Below, one piece after another: positions 34,532 to 45,429 of a stretch of 64,000 bases of DNA. Every line of letters starts with the position of its first letter. The first letter of the stretch is position 1. Below the pieces are notes generated by a model. The model did not search any database. It was not told where the DNA came from and saw only the letters and a list, made by a program, of their open reading frames with translations. Source of the stretch: Zerene cesonia (lineage: Eukaryota; Arthropoda; Insecta; Lepidoptera; Pieridae); assembly GCF_012273895.1 (NCBI RefSeq), contig NC_052105.1, positions 124,001 to 188,000 of the forward strand, written 5' to 3'. The position numbers and the translations under genes are program-made.

Positions 34532-34716
34532 TCTATATATATAAAATTCTCGTGTCACAGTTTTCGTTGCCATACTCCTCCGAAACGGCTTGACCGATTC
34601 CTCTGAAATTTGGTAAGCATATTGGGTAGGTCTGAGAATCGGCCAACATCTATTTTTTATCCCGATATTCCTACGGGATACGGACTTACGCGGGTGAAAC
34701 CGCGGGGCGCAGCTAG
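34532..34716 (+). mobile_element. Non-autonomous Helitron-like element, well-preserved ends
   Basis: It starts TCTATATATATAAAATTCTC after an A and ends with CTAG (34713-34716) before a T. Eight bases before the CTAG is a stem CGCGG-GTGAAA-CCGCG, the 3' hairpin expected of Helitrons. Interior phrases (CTTGACCGATTCCTCTGAAA, TTTTTTATCCCGATATTCC, ACGGGATACGGACTTACGCG) align with 14060-14260. No direct repeats flank it, as expected for rolling-circle insertion. There is no ORF, so it depends on an autonomous partner. Confidence 0.72.
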
Positions 34717-36437
34717 TGTAGTATAATATTGTCGCACTTTCGAACTTAGGAGCCAGCTATGGTACTTCCAACAGCTATAATAACAGACAGCTTATCAAGA
34801 TAGTTAGCGACATCACTTCGGAAGAATTCAAATATCCATATAGCAATGGATATTCCTGGATTCACCAATATTGCGTATCCATTTTCAAGTCTCGGGAGAG
34901 CTGGAGCTGATCACGTATGAGATGGAATCGTCCCGGAAGTTTATTACCGAGATAAGGTTTCCTTGATTGGATTTCTAGATGCCATTGATCTTTTGGTTTG
35001 TTACCAATTCATTATTAATTATTTTTTAAATAACTAATTTAAATTTAAAAGCAATAAATTCTTGCCAAACTTAAATGATTCTAAATAATATTTTATCCAG
35101 TAAATAAGTATAGTTGCATAAAATTAAACTCAAGCATTTATTTATTCAATGAGACTTTTAACATTTACCATTTATTTACCAGATTACTTTTAATTTACCG
35201 CGTACGTTTGACAGGTTACAGTATAAAATACTAATAAAAGGTACATAAAATTGATTGTATGTCATCTTAGTTTTTGTTACATGATATAATACCACGCATG
35301 ATCTCTTTACTGCTAATAATCGAACCCGGAAAGTTGAAATAACATCACGGCACGACTATTTCTTACAAATCTGTTTCAAACAGCGCCTTAAGTTGAAATT
35401 AATGTTCAGAAGTTACAAAACTACAGAAAAAGAGGCTATAATTCTGAACGTAAAAATTGTAGGTGAAGGTAAGACGTACAGAAGTCGAAACAACTTTCTA
35501 CCTACAACTATTTATTTATCGTACCCAAAGGCTTCCCGACTTTGTTTCGAACTTTCCCCAGCTCTCATAGTAAACCCTATTCCATTGCGTTACGGGTGTA
35601 ATTGCGTTGTAACTAGTTCTCTGTACGGAGTTCCCGACTCTCGCCTTTAGAAGTTACCTCAAAACACAAATAAACATATTTCCCGAATGAAGGTAGCGTC
35701 GTTAACGCTCGCTGATTCGTTATAAATATTCATTGTTTCAACTTTCTTTGGGATAAACTTCAAAACTCATAGTATTTGTAAAGTTCTAGATAAAATGTCG
35801 TCCTTGAATACATTAATCATTTATTTAGACGAGATAATTAAATACGAAAGTTCTGATGTTTTAGTTTCGGAATCGTGCGCTCGAAAATGAGAAAATGAAA
35901 CATAATATTGATACGGCGTTTGGGACCAGCGATGTGTTAAATTTATTTACTTCTCAATTTTAATTATAAACAGAATTTAAGAAGTAAATGTTTCAAATTT
36001 CTCATTTGCAACCTTCTTTCTTGCTTCTGAACTTTCTCTCTTTAGATGACCATTTGGTAGGTTAATAATTTGAACTTGAAGAAGGGTTTTCAAGTAAATT
36101 TTTAAGACTTTACATACAACTGAAATGAACAAACTTTCAATATCCTAGATAACATTTATATTTTAATATTATGGGATCCAGATTATAATATTTTACTATG
36201 TATCTGTCTATGATATTTAAACAATACATATTCGTATGTGTTATTATTCGTGGTTCCCAAAAAACAAAGGGGTTCTTAATACTCATGCTTTTCTTCTCAA
36301 ACTTTTATTACTACCGTTTTTTTATTTTGTTTTACTACTCAATAACTCAGTTTTTATCTCCCGATTTGGCAGATTCTTCTTGCGTTTAGGAAATTTTTGT
36401 CATTTGGTATCCTTATAGAATTATAGAATCTGCAGTG
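34717..36437. other. AT-rich non-coding stretch
   Basis: No gene is recognised. The frame at 35393-35650 (85 codons) overlaps a slightly GC-richer patch but has no domain, and AT-rich code surrounds it. Confidence 0.55.
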
Positions 36438-36518
36438 ATACCTCCCTCCGGGCTTCCGGCTCCCCCACAGCCAATTCGTGCCGAAGCCTGTTCGAATCCC
36501 ACATTAAAAAAAAATAAT
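36438..36518 (+). repeat. Dispersed retroelement 3' fragment, copy 1
   Basis: CCCCCACAGCCAATTCGTGC, then CGAAGCCTGTTCGAATCCCAC, then an A-rich tail. The core CCAATTCGTGCCGAAGC and the following TCGA-T-CCACA recur at 56980-57062. It is a common lepidopteran repeat end, probably of a retroelement given the A-rich tail. Family not assigned. Confidence 0.6.
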
Positions 36519-37671
36519 AACTGTAGTTCGATTTTTATATTTTGTATCTTTTTCGCTTAAAACATATTACAAATAACATGGACTTCATAAAGAGTATGTA
36601 AATAAACAAAGATTGATTTACAGACTTGAAAAATGCGTCAACTCAGACGAGTATCTACTTTATTTACACCATTAACAACGCCTTACTTGCAGTGGTCAGG
36701 TGTCAACGTGTGTTATAAGCGGAGATTAATTCGACGTCGTTTGCAGGAAATGGCTAAATGTGCTAACGGATATTACACAATGTTTGCAGAAAAAAATCCC
36801 AGCTCATTTTAGAGGAGTCATTGAACCCGCAAGAAGCTCTTTAAATTGTGTATTTTAAACATTTCAGATCGTTTTTGAAGCTATCGAAACGTACAATAAG
36901 GTGGACTATTATACCGAAGTTGTATGCTATCCAGCTCAAACCAGGTACATTAGAGCGAGATGCAAATCTGACACAGTCACACCTGGTAATCATTAAAGTC
37001 GAGTTAGAGCGACACTACAAAAACCCGGAATATCGTATTCAGATTCTGTAAGATTTATTGCGTAATGCCTTTTGAATTACAGCTTTGTTACTATGGCAAC
37101 GCGTTATTTATAGATCAATAGATAAAGGTAAATGGCCCTGCCTGGAGACCTGTCACCTGATGTGTCCATCACCGAAACGGAGCTATTGTTGGAAAATTGT
37201 AATATCATACATAATTCTTATGAACCCTATGAGTATGATTCTTATTTTTATTAGAGAGAAGTTCACATAACAGGTAAAATATTTATGCCCATTATTGTAC
37301 ATAATGTAAAAACAAAAACGTCAGCAAAATATAGCTTTATATTTATTAAAAAAGGCAATCATAGGCGACCTCGAGCAATTTATTATCATTATCACATGAG
37401 TTTCCACATACAAAAAACCTTGTACAAGATAAACAGATTTGCCAATTTGAAACCAGTTCTGAAAGCAATTGGAACGAAATTCGGTCGCATTATTATAATC
37501 CAAGAGACTAACGAGACCTCAACTCTAAACAGTTGCAGGAGCGCACCTGCGTGCTGAGAACCGGCTGACGAGCTCGCGCCACCTAATGCGATGCTGGAGC
37601 ATGACCACACATTCCCATTTACTGGGACCCTGATTTTTATACTGTGCTCGATCTAGCTCTGCCTGCCTAGA
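36519..37671. other. Mixed stretch with an RFX-like site and a GC patch
   Basis: No gene is supported. GTTACTATGGCAAC (37087-37100) resembles an RFX X-box. From about 37440 to 37660 the sequence is less AT-rich and several frames are open on both strands (for example 37392-37610 and 37525-37707, minus), none with recognisable domains. Confidence 0.45.
37087..37100 (+). promoter_or_regulatory. RFX X-box-like motif
   Basis: GTTACTATGGCAAC is a near-perfect imperfect palindrome of the X-box type GTNRCC-N-RGYAAC bound by RFX factors, which drive ciliary genes in animals. It is an isolated motif with no gene start beside it, so chance is a real possibility. Confidence 0.25.
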
Positions 37672-37753
37672 TTTTCTTTTTAAGTATTTTCTTGTGTTTG
37701 GTGTCACGCGAGTATTATACGTTTCGAATTTTGTTTGTATTTTTTCTTTTTAA
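37672..37753 (-). mobile_element. Unrecognised 12-bp-TSD family, copy C (58-bp unit)
   Basis: The unit 37684-37741 is bracketed by TTTTCTTTTTAA at 37672-37683 and 37742-37753. On the plus strand it starts GTATTTTCTTGTGTTTGG and continues ACGCGAGTATTATAC, exactly the terminal segment of copies A (44845-45339) and B (49572-49721). Read on the minus strand the shared end becomes a constant 3' terminus and the other end varies, as in 5'-truncated retroposons. Only the last 58 bp are present, without the palindrome. Confidence 0.7.
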
Positions 37754-37838
37754 ATATTTTAAAATTGCAGAGATTTCTAGACTTTGTTGTAGAGAATTGA
37801 TGTTTCGGACTTGGTGTGTGAAGTGCATATTTTTATAT

Positions 37839-37892
37839 TACTATTTATAGTAAATAGTATATTCGTAGGTATGTAAAATACCTACGAATATA
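37839..37892. repeat. Two abutting perfect inverted repeats
   Basis: TACTATTTA (37839-37847) and TAAATAGTA (37851-37859) pair around TAG. Sharing two bases with it, TATATTCGTAGGTAT (37858-37872) and ATACCTACGAATATA (37878-37892) are perfect 15-bp arms around GTAAA. The layout, a small palindrome touching a 35-nt one, is like that at 6851-6909. Confidence 0.75.
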
Positions 37893-37985
37893 ATATTTTA
37901 CGTTACGTCTAATATAATTATAATTATATAATATAATATAATATAATTATATAATCGTCTAATATAATTATATTATCTATAATTA
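37893..37985. repeat. AT-only repeat tract
   Basis: A tract of TATAATA and AATTATA motifs follows the palindromes. CGTCTAATATAATTAT occurs twice (about 37906 and 37957), so part of the tract is duplicated. Confidence 0.6.
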
Positions 37986-39205
37986 TGTTTAGAATTCGAT
38001 GAAATTAACGCTCCGAACTGTAATTCGCTTTTCTTCGAAAATGAAATTGCTTTAAAGAGGTTTTTAGTGAGAAATAAAACTGTAAAACATTTTTAAAAAG
38101 TTTATGTAGACTTATCAAGTATATTATACTATGATGAGTTTGCAAAATATTAAAAATACTTAATCAAAATCGTATTAGTAGGAGATTTTAACAATAAAAA
38201 ATATATCTCTAAAATGTGTCACAACACATATCTTAATCGAATTAAATTCAATGTCCCAAAAAACCAAAAATCGTGTGAGCCTAGTGGAGTTGTCTAGACT
38301 GGTGTAAAGCAGTTAGGTGTTCAGCGCAACATTACATCTTGTTTCCAACGTGTCTTGGAGCGAAATTTCGTCACACACGGCTAAAACACTCTATTTAATA
38401 TTTAACTACGAGCTTTATGCGAAACTGGATGCTCGTGCTATTTCCTATTTCTCGAATTCTTGAACTATTGCAGTTTAGTTTTGTATTTTACTCCGAGATT
38501 ACGTTTCTTGTAAGGTTCTTTGTTCATATCCGTTATGAGAACAGTTAATAACAAATCTGTTTCGTTTCTAATTATTTATTTAACCACGCATCTTATTTAT
38601 CGTCTTTGCGATTTAATTACAATTGAGGTTAGAGAAGAACCATGTCCTACTAAATATGTGAATTTACTTATAATAAAAGTCAAATATGCCATAAAATCTA
38701 TTTTATTATATTTTGCCTTACAATAATAAATTATTATTTTATTTATGTCGTTCATAAGAGGTTTTTGTTGAATATTTGACTGCAGCTAAGACTCGAACAT
38801 TCCACATTACTGATGTACTGAGAACAAATCTCTAGCATTCTCATAGAATAAGATGCGATACTAAACGTCATTACACAAATGACTTAGTGGAACTCAAACC
38901 TTTTGGAGGCAAAAGTTTTAACGTAATTGCCTTTTAGCTCTTCAAATTCTGGCAAACAGCTAAGTGTAGAACCTAAGAAATCAGAGGCTGCTTAAGATTT
39001 TCTGTAATAAATTGACTTTCGGTTCCGTGAAGTTTTAAATCTTTTTAAGAAAGCGCTGGATGAAAACTTGGAAGAGTGGTAAAATTATTTGTTTTTAAAA
39101 GCTACGTTGTAAAAGGCTATTTCAGTGTATAATTAAAACTAAAATTATCTTTGAGTAGCACTGGAATTCTATAAAACATGGCTATTATGATTTTATCTTT
39201 TACGA
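37986..39205. other. AT-rich stretch, nothing recognised
   Basis: No gene, repeat family or motif is supported. The frame at 38520-38726 (68 codons) has no family features. Confidence 0.6.
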
Positions 39206-39300
39206 CTAGTAAGTTTGGCCCGGTTTCGTCCGTTTTGATCTGGTATAAACACAGCTTTAGACACTCCAAATTTTCATGAGCTTACACACGTACAATATTA
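39206..39300 (-). mobile_element. Helitron-like 3' end, minus strand
   Basis: ACTAGTAAGTTTGGCCCGG followed by TTTCGTCCG is the reversed 3' end of a common Helitron-like type (compare 53494): on the minus strand it ends in CTAG (39206-39209) before a T. The 5' end is not found, so the right boundary is arbitrary. Confidence 0.45.
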
Positions 39301-42300
39301 AAAACATTATCTATACAACTAGTTAAACTAGTTAAACGAGCAAGTGTCTTTTCATAGATCTCTCTAATTTCACATTGCTCAGATAGTTTAGAATAACGAT
39401 TTGTAAATTTATACAGTAAAATTTTTCCTTACTTAACATTTTGTCCGGTGCTTTGTGAGGTGTGCTTCCAATGTTCCAATATTAGCTTTTATTTCAACCG
39501 ACTTCAAAAAAGGAATAGGTCATCAAATCGATAGATTTTTTGTGTTTTTTACCTCATTACCTTTTGTTCGCTGAACCGTTTTAGATGTATTTATATTATA
39601 TTTTAACTAAAATTGTAGATACTTTTTTAAAACGTACTAATTCATGTTGGAACACATTAGGCACAGACATAGACTAAACTCTACATTAGGAGATTACAGT
39701 ATAGTTTATATGCTCATATCACGCAAGTACAGTCGTGAACCTAAGTACATAAACATTACTATGTTTTTTACATTATAATCTTAGGCAGCGCTGACCGTGG
39801 AGGCCACGGCAAGTGTAAATTACGGCCGCCAACTGGAATAAACTCTTCAAAGTGTCAAGCAAGTTTTGCACCTGGGGGCATAGCAGGGAACTGTGGGCCA
39901 CAGAGGGGCATTCGTCGCAGGTAACGCGATCCAGCGGGGACTTGTTGTCCTTGTCTTTGTTATACTCTTAATGAGTAAAAGACCGCTGTGCACATAAATA
40001 CTTTACGATTAAATTAATAATAAATGTATATTGGAATCGAAAAATACACCTTAGACAACAATTTATATAAATCATGTTGGTACATTAAGTTTTATAGTGT
40101 AATTATTAAACAACGATCTGTGTTCTGTTTTACCTGTGTTACAGGGGCCATTGGCCCGTCCATATTTAGAGAAATATAATGTAAAAATACAAATTATAAA
40201 AACATAATATATAATATTAGATCTGAAAGTAATGAAAAGAAGATAATATATTGAACACTTACGAATTAGTTAAGCTTGCTCTAAGAAGGTATTCCCAGAA
40301 CTAGTACGCTTCATGACGAGGATTACGCCGTATCATTTTCTTCGCTCTTTTAGTGGTATTCTTAAATCCAATAGACAGTACTTTAATAATCTTTTACCTC
40401 ATATGCGGAAAACGCCAACGCAATGTAATTTAATATGAGGCGCTGTAACTATCAAAGCATAACCCATAAAATATGTAACGTATAAAATTCCTAACACATT
40501 TTTACTTTAATGCCAACACGGAGAATATTCCACTATCCGCTCTCCGCCTCTAAATTAAATCAAGATAAGGTTACTTAAAAACGTTTCAGTGGGTAAACAA
40601 AAGTTAGGTTAGGCAGTCTTTATAAGATGGAAATTTGGTTAAAACTCTCACTAAACTTTAATTTAAACAACTTCACAATGTCTTGGTTATTATAATAAAA
40701 TGATTGTTACACCTTAGCGTAGATTGAAAGTTAAACAGCAATTGTTCACAGAATTGTTATTCGTGAATTCTTTATTGCTTGTGTCAGGTACATAGTCTAC
40801 ATTTAATTCCTTTTATCGTTAATTTAAATAAGTTTTTGTTATCAGTTTGGGTTAAAATGTAACAGTGATTCTCTGATAAATAGCACGGAAATATTACTTA
40901 AGCTTACTCACTTACTAATATATTTTCGTTAATTGAACAGTCTTATTATATTATTTCTGGTGATAATATTACTCTCTCAGATGTAGCCAATGGTTCTAAC
41001 CATTAATAGAGGTTTAATTAAATATTTTTTGATAAATTAAAAAGATGCACTGATGTAAACTAAATATAACTAGAGGAATAGTTGATTTTGAAGTTGTATC
41101 TTGAATTACATTCTCTTTTTAAGACCACATAATTAGCAATGAGAATCTAAAAAAGCGGAGAATAAGACTATACTAGAGATTTTAAATGTGTAATACCAAG
41201 AATAAAATCCCACATATGTAATAGTGTTATTTCCGTGTGAGGTTATAAGTTTGTTTATCAGATGCGAGCGAAATCGGCCATTCATCTTGCGAATGACACT
41301 TTCATCTGGAGAGATTGTCGTTAGATTTATATCGGCCGGTTCAACTGTGTTTGACATTCTTTGTGCGGTATTGAGTTTGGTCCATTTTGGTCTATGTGAG
41401 GTACATTTTTGGAACGATCTTAATTTGTTTTATGATGTAATGTGGACGCTGTTTGCGGTTTCGTATTATCTGAATTATCTATATTATATATATTAGTAGT
41501 TCTATTAACTGTAGACATTCGTGTGTATTAAAATGCCTTCAGTTATTTGAAACAAAATGAATTAATATAACAATAATGACATTACAAAACATCTTGCTAC
41601 CCACCCACGTCAAATGTCATGGTTTTGTAACTTGGAGTTCTATTGAGTATACCTAATGCAGTACATTTTTAATGTTTCTCTGAAATATGAGAAACAATTG
41701 GAAAAATGAATTAATCTCCGTATAAAAGGAAGTTTAGTCAATAGGGAGAGGAATAAGCAAAGAGATGCACGGACGTGGTATTCAATAAACAACGCTTTTA
41801 ACTATGGAACCGGAATATTCTGGAAACGGGACGCAATAATTGCTGGAGTAAATATTTACCTTATCTCGGATAGCTGGTGCTTTAGATTCGATGTTTTGAT
41901 GATAAGATGAAAATTGCATTTTGGCGTCTGTAATTATGCAAGTATATACTTGTATTTATGTATTTATATGCACATATATATTATGTAAGTATATCCTTTA
42001 TTATTTGTGAAACATCTATTACTACTCATTCAAAAACAAATTTAAAATTAAGTTCTGACTCGCAAGCTTTAAATTTGATAACCGTTCAAATAGTTTAGCA
42101 ATCGAGAAAAAAATATATTATAATTAATTAACTACTATCATCCGTGGCTTACTTGATCATCCTGATTTTTCTAGATGTTAATAATATAGCACAAAATATA
42201 TTCCACAAACAAATTGAAATAGATCCATTCTCTCGTTCAGACGGGATTGTAATAGACATCCATATCGTAGGTATATTATTAGTACACAATAAATATATAA

Positions 42301-43204
42301 ATGTTCAATCAGAATATGGCCTCTCGTCGTCGAAGTTTGCTCATTAAAACGCACTTTTGTGTCGCGCCGGGATAAAACGAAGTCCCTCTTTGTCCCTCGC
42401 TATGGACTGACCGGCAAGATTAGTGGGACTCACCGCAACACCCTTTGTTGGTGCATGCTTCATATTGTATAGCGAACAATGTGTGTTTTTTATACTGAAG
42501 AAAGAAGCGACACTTGATAGTAATCGAGTTGAGGTGTAATGCCTTGCCCCGGGTTCTACTGGTTTGTTGGGTAGCCCTGTGTTACTCTGTTACATTTGTA
42601 ATGTTAAAATATTTTTTAAAATTAATCTAGTGGTTTTTGAATTAATCATACCAAAAAACTCATACTCATCATAACACTTTAAGGACAACCAAAGCACCCT
42701 CAACACATAACACTAATAGATTTCGTAACTATATACTAGTAATTTATGTATGTATATGTATTGTACGGCATTGTAGGGCCCGTACAAAGAATTTTGAAAT
42801 GATTCGTAAATAAAAGAATTAAGTACAATAACCCGTTTACTGTCTTAATTGTATATGGTTTGGTTGATGTTGTGAGTACGCGCGATTTGTATGGTGATCA
42901 AATGCGAACTGAATGTAATACTAAACTTTAGCGTGTCGGCGTAAAATGCTGACAGCGCGCAACGTGATGTACGAACACTGTACATGTATATAATATATAT
43001 ACATAATTAATTGCTAGGTATATTTATGGATGATACAGCTACATAAATAAATGTTTACTAGAATAAATATTTTTTAATTATCATTTCCAATAATCCAAAC
43101 AGAACTTTAATCAACTTATTGTTTTATCTCACCCCGAAACACCAACAAATGGAGGGTATTAACAATGCAATAATGTGAATTAAATCCGATTAATTTCCTT
43201 TAAT
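39301..43204. other. Long AT-rich stretch with one GC island
   Basis: No gene is supported over almost 4 kb. A GC-richer island lies at about 39783-39960. The frames at 41133-41496 (both strands) are overlapping and domain-free. A GC-balanced patch at about 42355-42600 has no coding or repeat signature that I recognise. Confidence 0.55.
39783..39960. promoter_or_regulatory. GC-rich island, possible regulatory element
   Basis: About 180 bp of GC-rich sequence (GGAGGCCACGGCAAG, CACCTGGGGGCATAGCAGGG) interrupt AT-rich DNA. Reading frames are closed, so it is not an obvious exon. It may be a conserved regulatory element or an old GC-rich repeat. Confidence 0.25.
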
Positions 43205-43209
43205 ATCTG

Positions 43210-43330
43210 TCTCGCCGGGCTGCCCCCGACCGCGTGACGTCACATGCGGCAAGAGATTTGATTTATTAAATATAGCTACACTTGCCCTGGGTTTTCCGGG
43301 TATATCTGACCGGGCGGACACGGGGTAAAA
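43210..43330. promoter_or_regulatory. GC-rich block with consensus CRE
   Basis: The block holds a perfect palindromic cAMP response element, TGACGTCA (43235-43242), within GCGTGACGTCACATGCGG, plus GC-rich flanks. CREB/ATF factors bind this sequence. No transcript start is evident. Confidence 0.3.
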
Positions 43331-44832
43331 TCAAAATGAAAGTCTTTTTGGTGTAAGGTTTAGTTTTTTTCCAATCGGAGAGTGAAATAACTCAAAAAAC
43401 GACTTAAACTTTTAAGTTTAAGTAATAACATAATATTTGTATTATCTTCTTATATGCTGAACCTCTTCTTCATCTTATCTTCTTATATGCTGAACAGCTT
43501 TAGAGACTTTTTAAAACAAATGTTTAAATAAAAACCAAACAGTGAAAATGTTGTATTTATTTACAAGTTAATTTATTGGTTTGTCTGAATAATCAATATA
43601 TGTCTTATTTTTAATAATAATTAAAGGGTTGATTTGTGACTTTGTAAAAATATTGAAATGATAATGATAAATAACATGAAATATCGATTTCTCTTGTACG
43701 TATTTCGACTTTTAATATTGACCAAGAAAGCACTGCAATTAACTTTTGTTGTGTTTAAAAATTATAGTTCTATTTTAAACTATTAGTTCATTAAACCGTA
43801 TAGAATGGATTACAAAACTTCTACTTAATTAAATGAATGTTAAGTGTTTAACTAAGGCGTCGATAGCTTGTGCGTGTTCACAGAAAACCAATTTTCATAT
43901 CGTTTATCATTATCTTTATCTCGTTACAGCAGCCTGCTTGTCTGTCTGTCTCTGCCTGTCTGAGATCTGATTATTTTATTCAACGAATTGCCTCAACAAA
44001 TGCAAAAAAAACACCTTTATTATTAATATCGCAAACAGACCTTTCATAACTCGTTCATCAATCATTCGGTTTGATATTAAAAACTTGATTAATATTGCAT
44101 AATTAAGTCTCAATGTGTTAATAATTCACGCTCGATTGGTTCCTATTTGCGATCCAGGGAAAACAGTTTATGGAACAGTTTTAAGAAAACAAGTTTATTT
44201 CATTTCAAAATAAATGTTTTGCGATTGACTACTTAATTTCTGGTAGATTTTGATGTTAATAAAAACCAAAAACAACGAGATTGAAAGAACCCATAATGGG
44301 CAAAGAGTAATTGAAAATGGATTTAATAATTTAAACATTACAGTCTTAACAATTCACGTCAGCGAGATAAACGTAAAAAGATTAAATAAACACTGCATAA
44401 AAATTAAACCAGCAGTTGTTTGGCTTTTCGAAGTTGATTTATGATGGTAAATATTTTAATGTTTTGCAACAAAGTTTCTCTTCGAATACGTAACAAAAAC
44501 AAAACAATATATGATGTAGATATCAATTTTTTCCATGTCAAAAATGATCATTATAACATAATAATCATACGAAATTTGCTTATTCACTTTATACTCTAAC
44601 ATTATGCTAAATGCCTAGACTTATCAAGACCTATGTCTGCATATTGTGTAACCACGCATGCCGGCTGCAGAAATCTGACGGGTACAATGTGAATCCGATC
44701 TGACAATTGCAACTAAAATAGACGTGTATTTTCCACTGAAATACCCGTGAACATTTACTGCTATTATTATTTCGATTATAAAAATTTTTCTTTAGTGGTC
44801 AAATGATAGGGAAGTGCAAAGCAATATGTAAT
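43331..44832. other. AT-rich stretch with a 33-bp tandem duplication
   Basis: TTATCTTCTTATATGCTGAAC occurs at 43442-43462 and 43475-43495 (only the common 21 bp is exact; the repeat period is 33 bp). No gene is recognised. The frame at 44250-44444 is Asn/Lys/Ile-rich and domain-free. Confidence 0.55.
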
Positions 44833-44980
44833 TAAATGAATGTTTAGAAATTAAAAACTTTTCAACGGATTTTAAACGCGATTTATTCATTATATTATTA
44901 ACCCGACGTTTCTCTCCTCCGACTCCGTCAGTCTCCCCGTGACCACGCTCGCTGTAAAGTGTTCGAAACGTCGGGTTAAT

Positions 44981-45243
44981 TTTTTTTTTTTTTTTTTTAT
45001 GTGAAAGGGCAGGCAAGCGAGCAGACGGGTCACCTGATGTTAAGTGCTCCACGTCGCCCAGTTACACCCACAATACCAGGGGTATGGTGTGTGCGTTGCC
45101 GGCCTTTGAGAAAGGAGTATGCTCTTTTCTTGAAGGTCCCCATATCGTAAATGTTTGGAAGCACTGCATGCGGAAGCTGATTCCAAATTTCCGTTGTACG
45201 AGGCAAAAAGTTTCTTTTAAAACGAACCGTGGAGGATGTAACG
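44981..45243 (-). mobile_element. 5'-truncated LINE inserted in palindromic element
   Basis: A poly-T run (44981-44998) on the plus strand marks the poly-A tail of a minus-strand LINE. TAAT stands on both sides (44977-44980 and 45244-45247) as a 4-bp target duplication. Removing the insert and one TAAT restores the uninterrupted palindrome sequence GGGTTAATAATATAATG that the opposite arm predicts. The insert contains the end of the LINE's ORF2 and a short 3' UTR with the phrase CACCTGATGTTAAGTG in reverse, common in lepidopteran LINEs. Confidence 0.85.
45030..45240 (-). pseudogene. LINE ORF2 C-terminal fragment (reverse transcriptase polyprotein end)
   Basis: Read on the minus strand from the truncation point there is an open frame of about 69 residues that ends at a TGA (45030-45032). 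It contains NFLPRTTEIWNQLP, then AVLPNIYDMGTFKKRAYSFL and KGRQR. The order Phe-x-Pro-Arg-Thr, Trp-Asn-x-Leu-Pro, then Phe-Lys-Lys/Arg, hydrophobic, Leu is the usual C-terminal end of Jockey/CR1-type LINE ORF2, downstream of the reverse transcriptase domain. The frame has no start codon because the copy is 5'-truncated, and it lacks all catalytic motifs. The frame is free of stops, so the insertion is probably young. Confidence 0.8.
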
Positions 45244-45429
45244 TAATAATATAATGAATAAATCGCGTTTAAAATCCGTTGAAAAGTTTTTAATTTCTAA
45301 ATGTATAATACTCGCGTAAAACCAAACACAAGAAAATACTAAATGAATGTTGTAACTGGTAACGCCAATATTATTAAAATAGTGTATTAAAATGAAATAT
45401 TTATTATTTTGTGCTGTAATCCAACTACC

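Larger units (their letters stand above)
44833..45351 (+). mobile_element. Unrecognised 12-bp-TSD family, copy A: full palindrome split by a LINE
   Basis: TAAATGAATGTT stands at 44833-44844 and 45340-45351, bracketing the element 44845-45339. Its outer arms, 44845-44900 and 45244-45299, are exact reverse complements over 56 bp. Inner arms ACCCGACGTTT and AAACGTCGGGT (within 44899-44976) close a GC-rich centre. Outside the right arm is a tail ATGTATAATACTCGCG to ACAAGAAAATAC, the constant terminus shared with copies B and C. A LINE fragment (44981-45243) was inserted in the palindrome with its own 4-bp duplication. Without it the element is about 228 bp. There is no ORF of its own. A constant 3' end and 12-bp duplications suggest retroposition, but there is no A tail. 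Confidence 0.82.
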
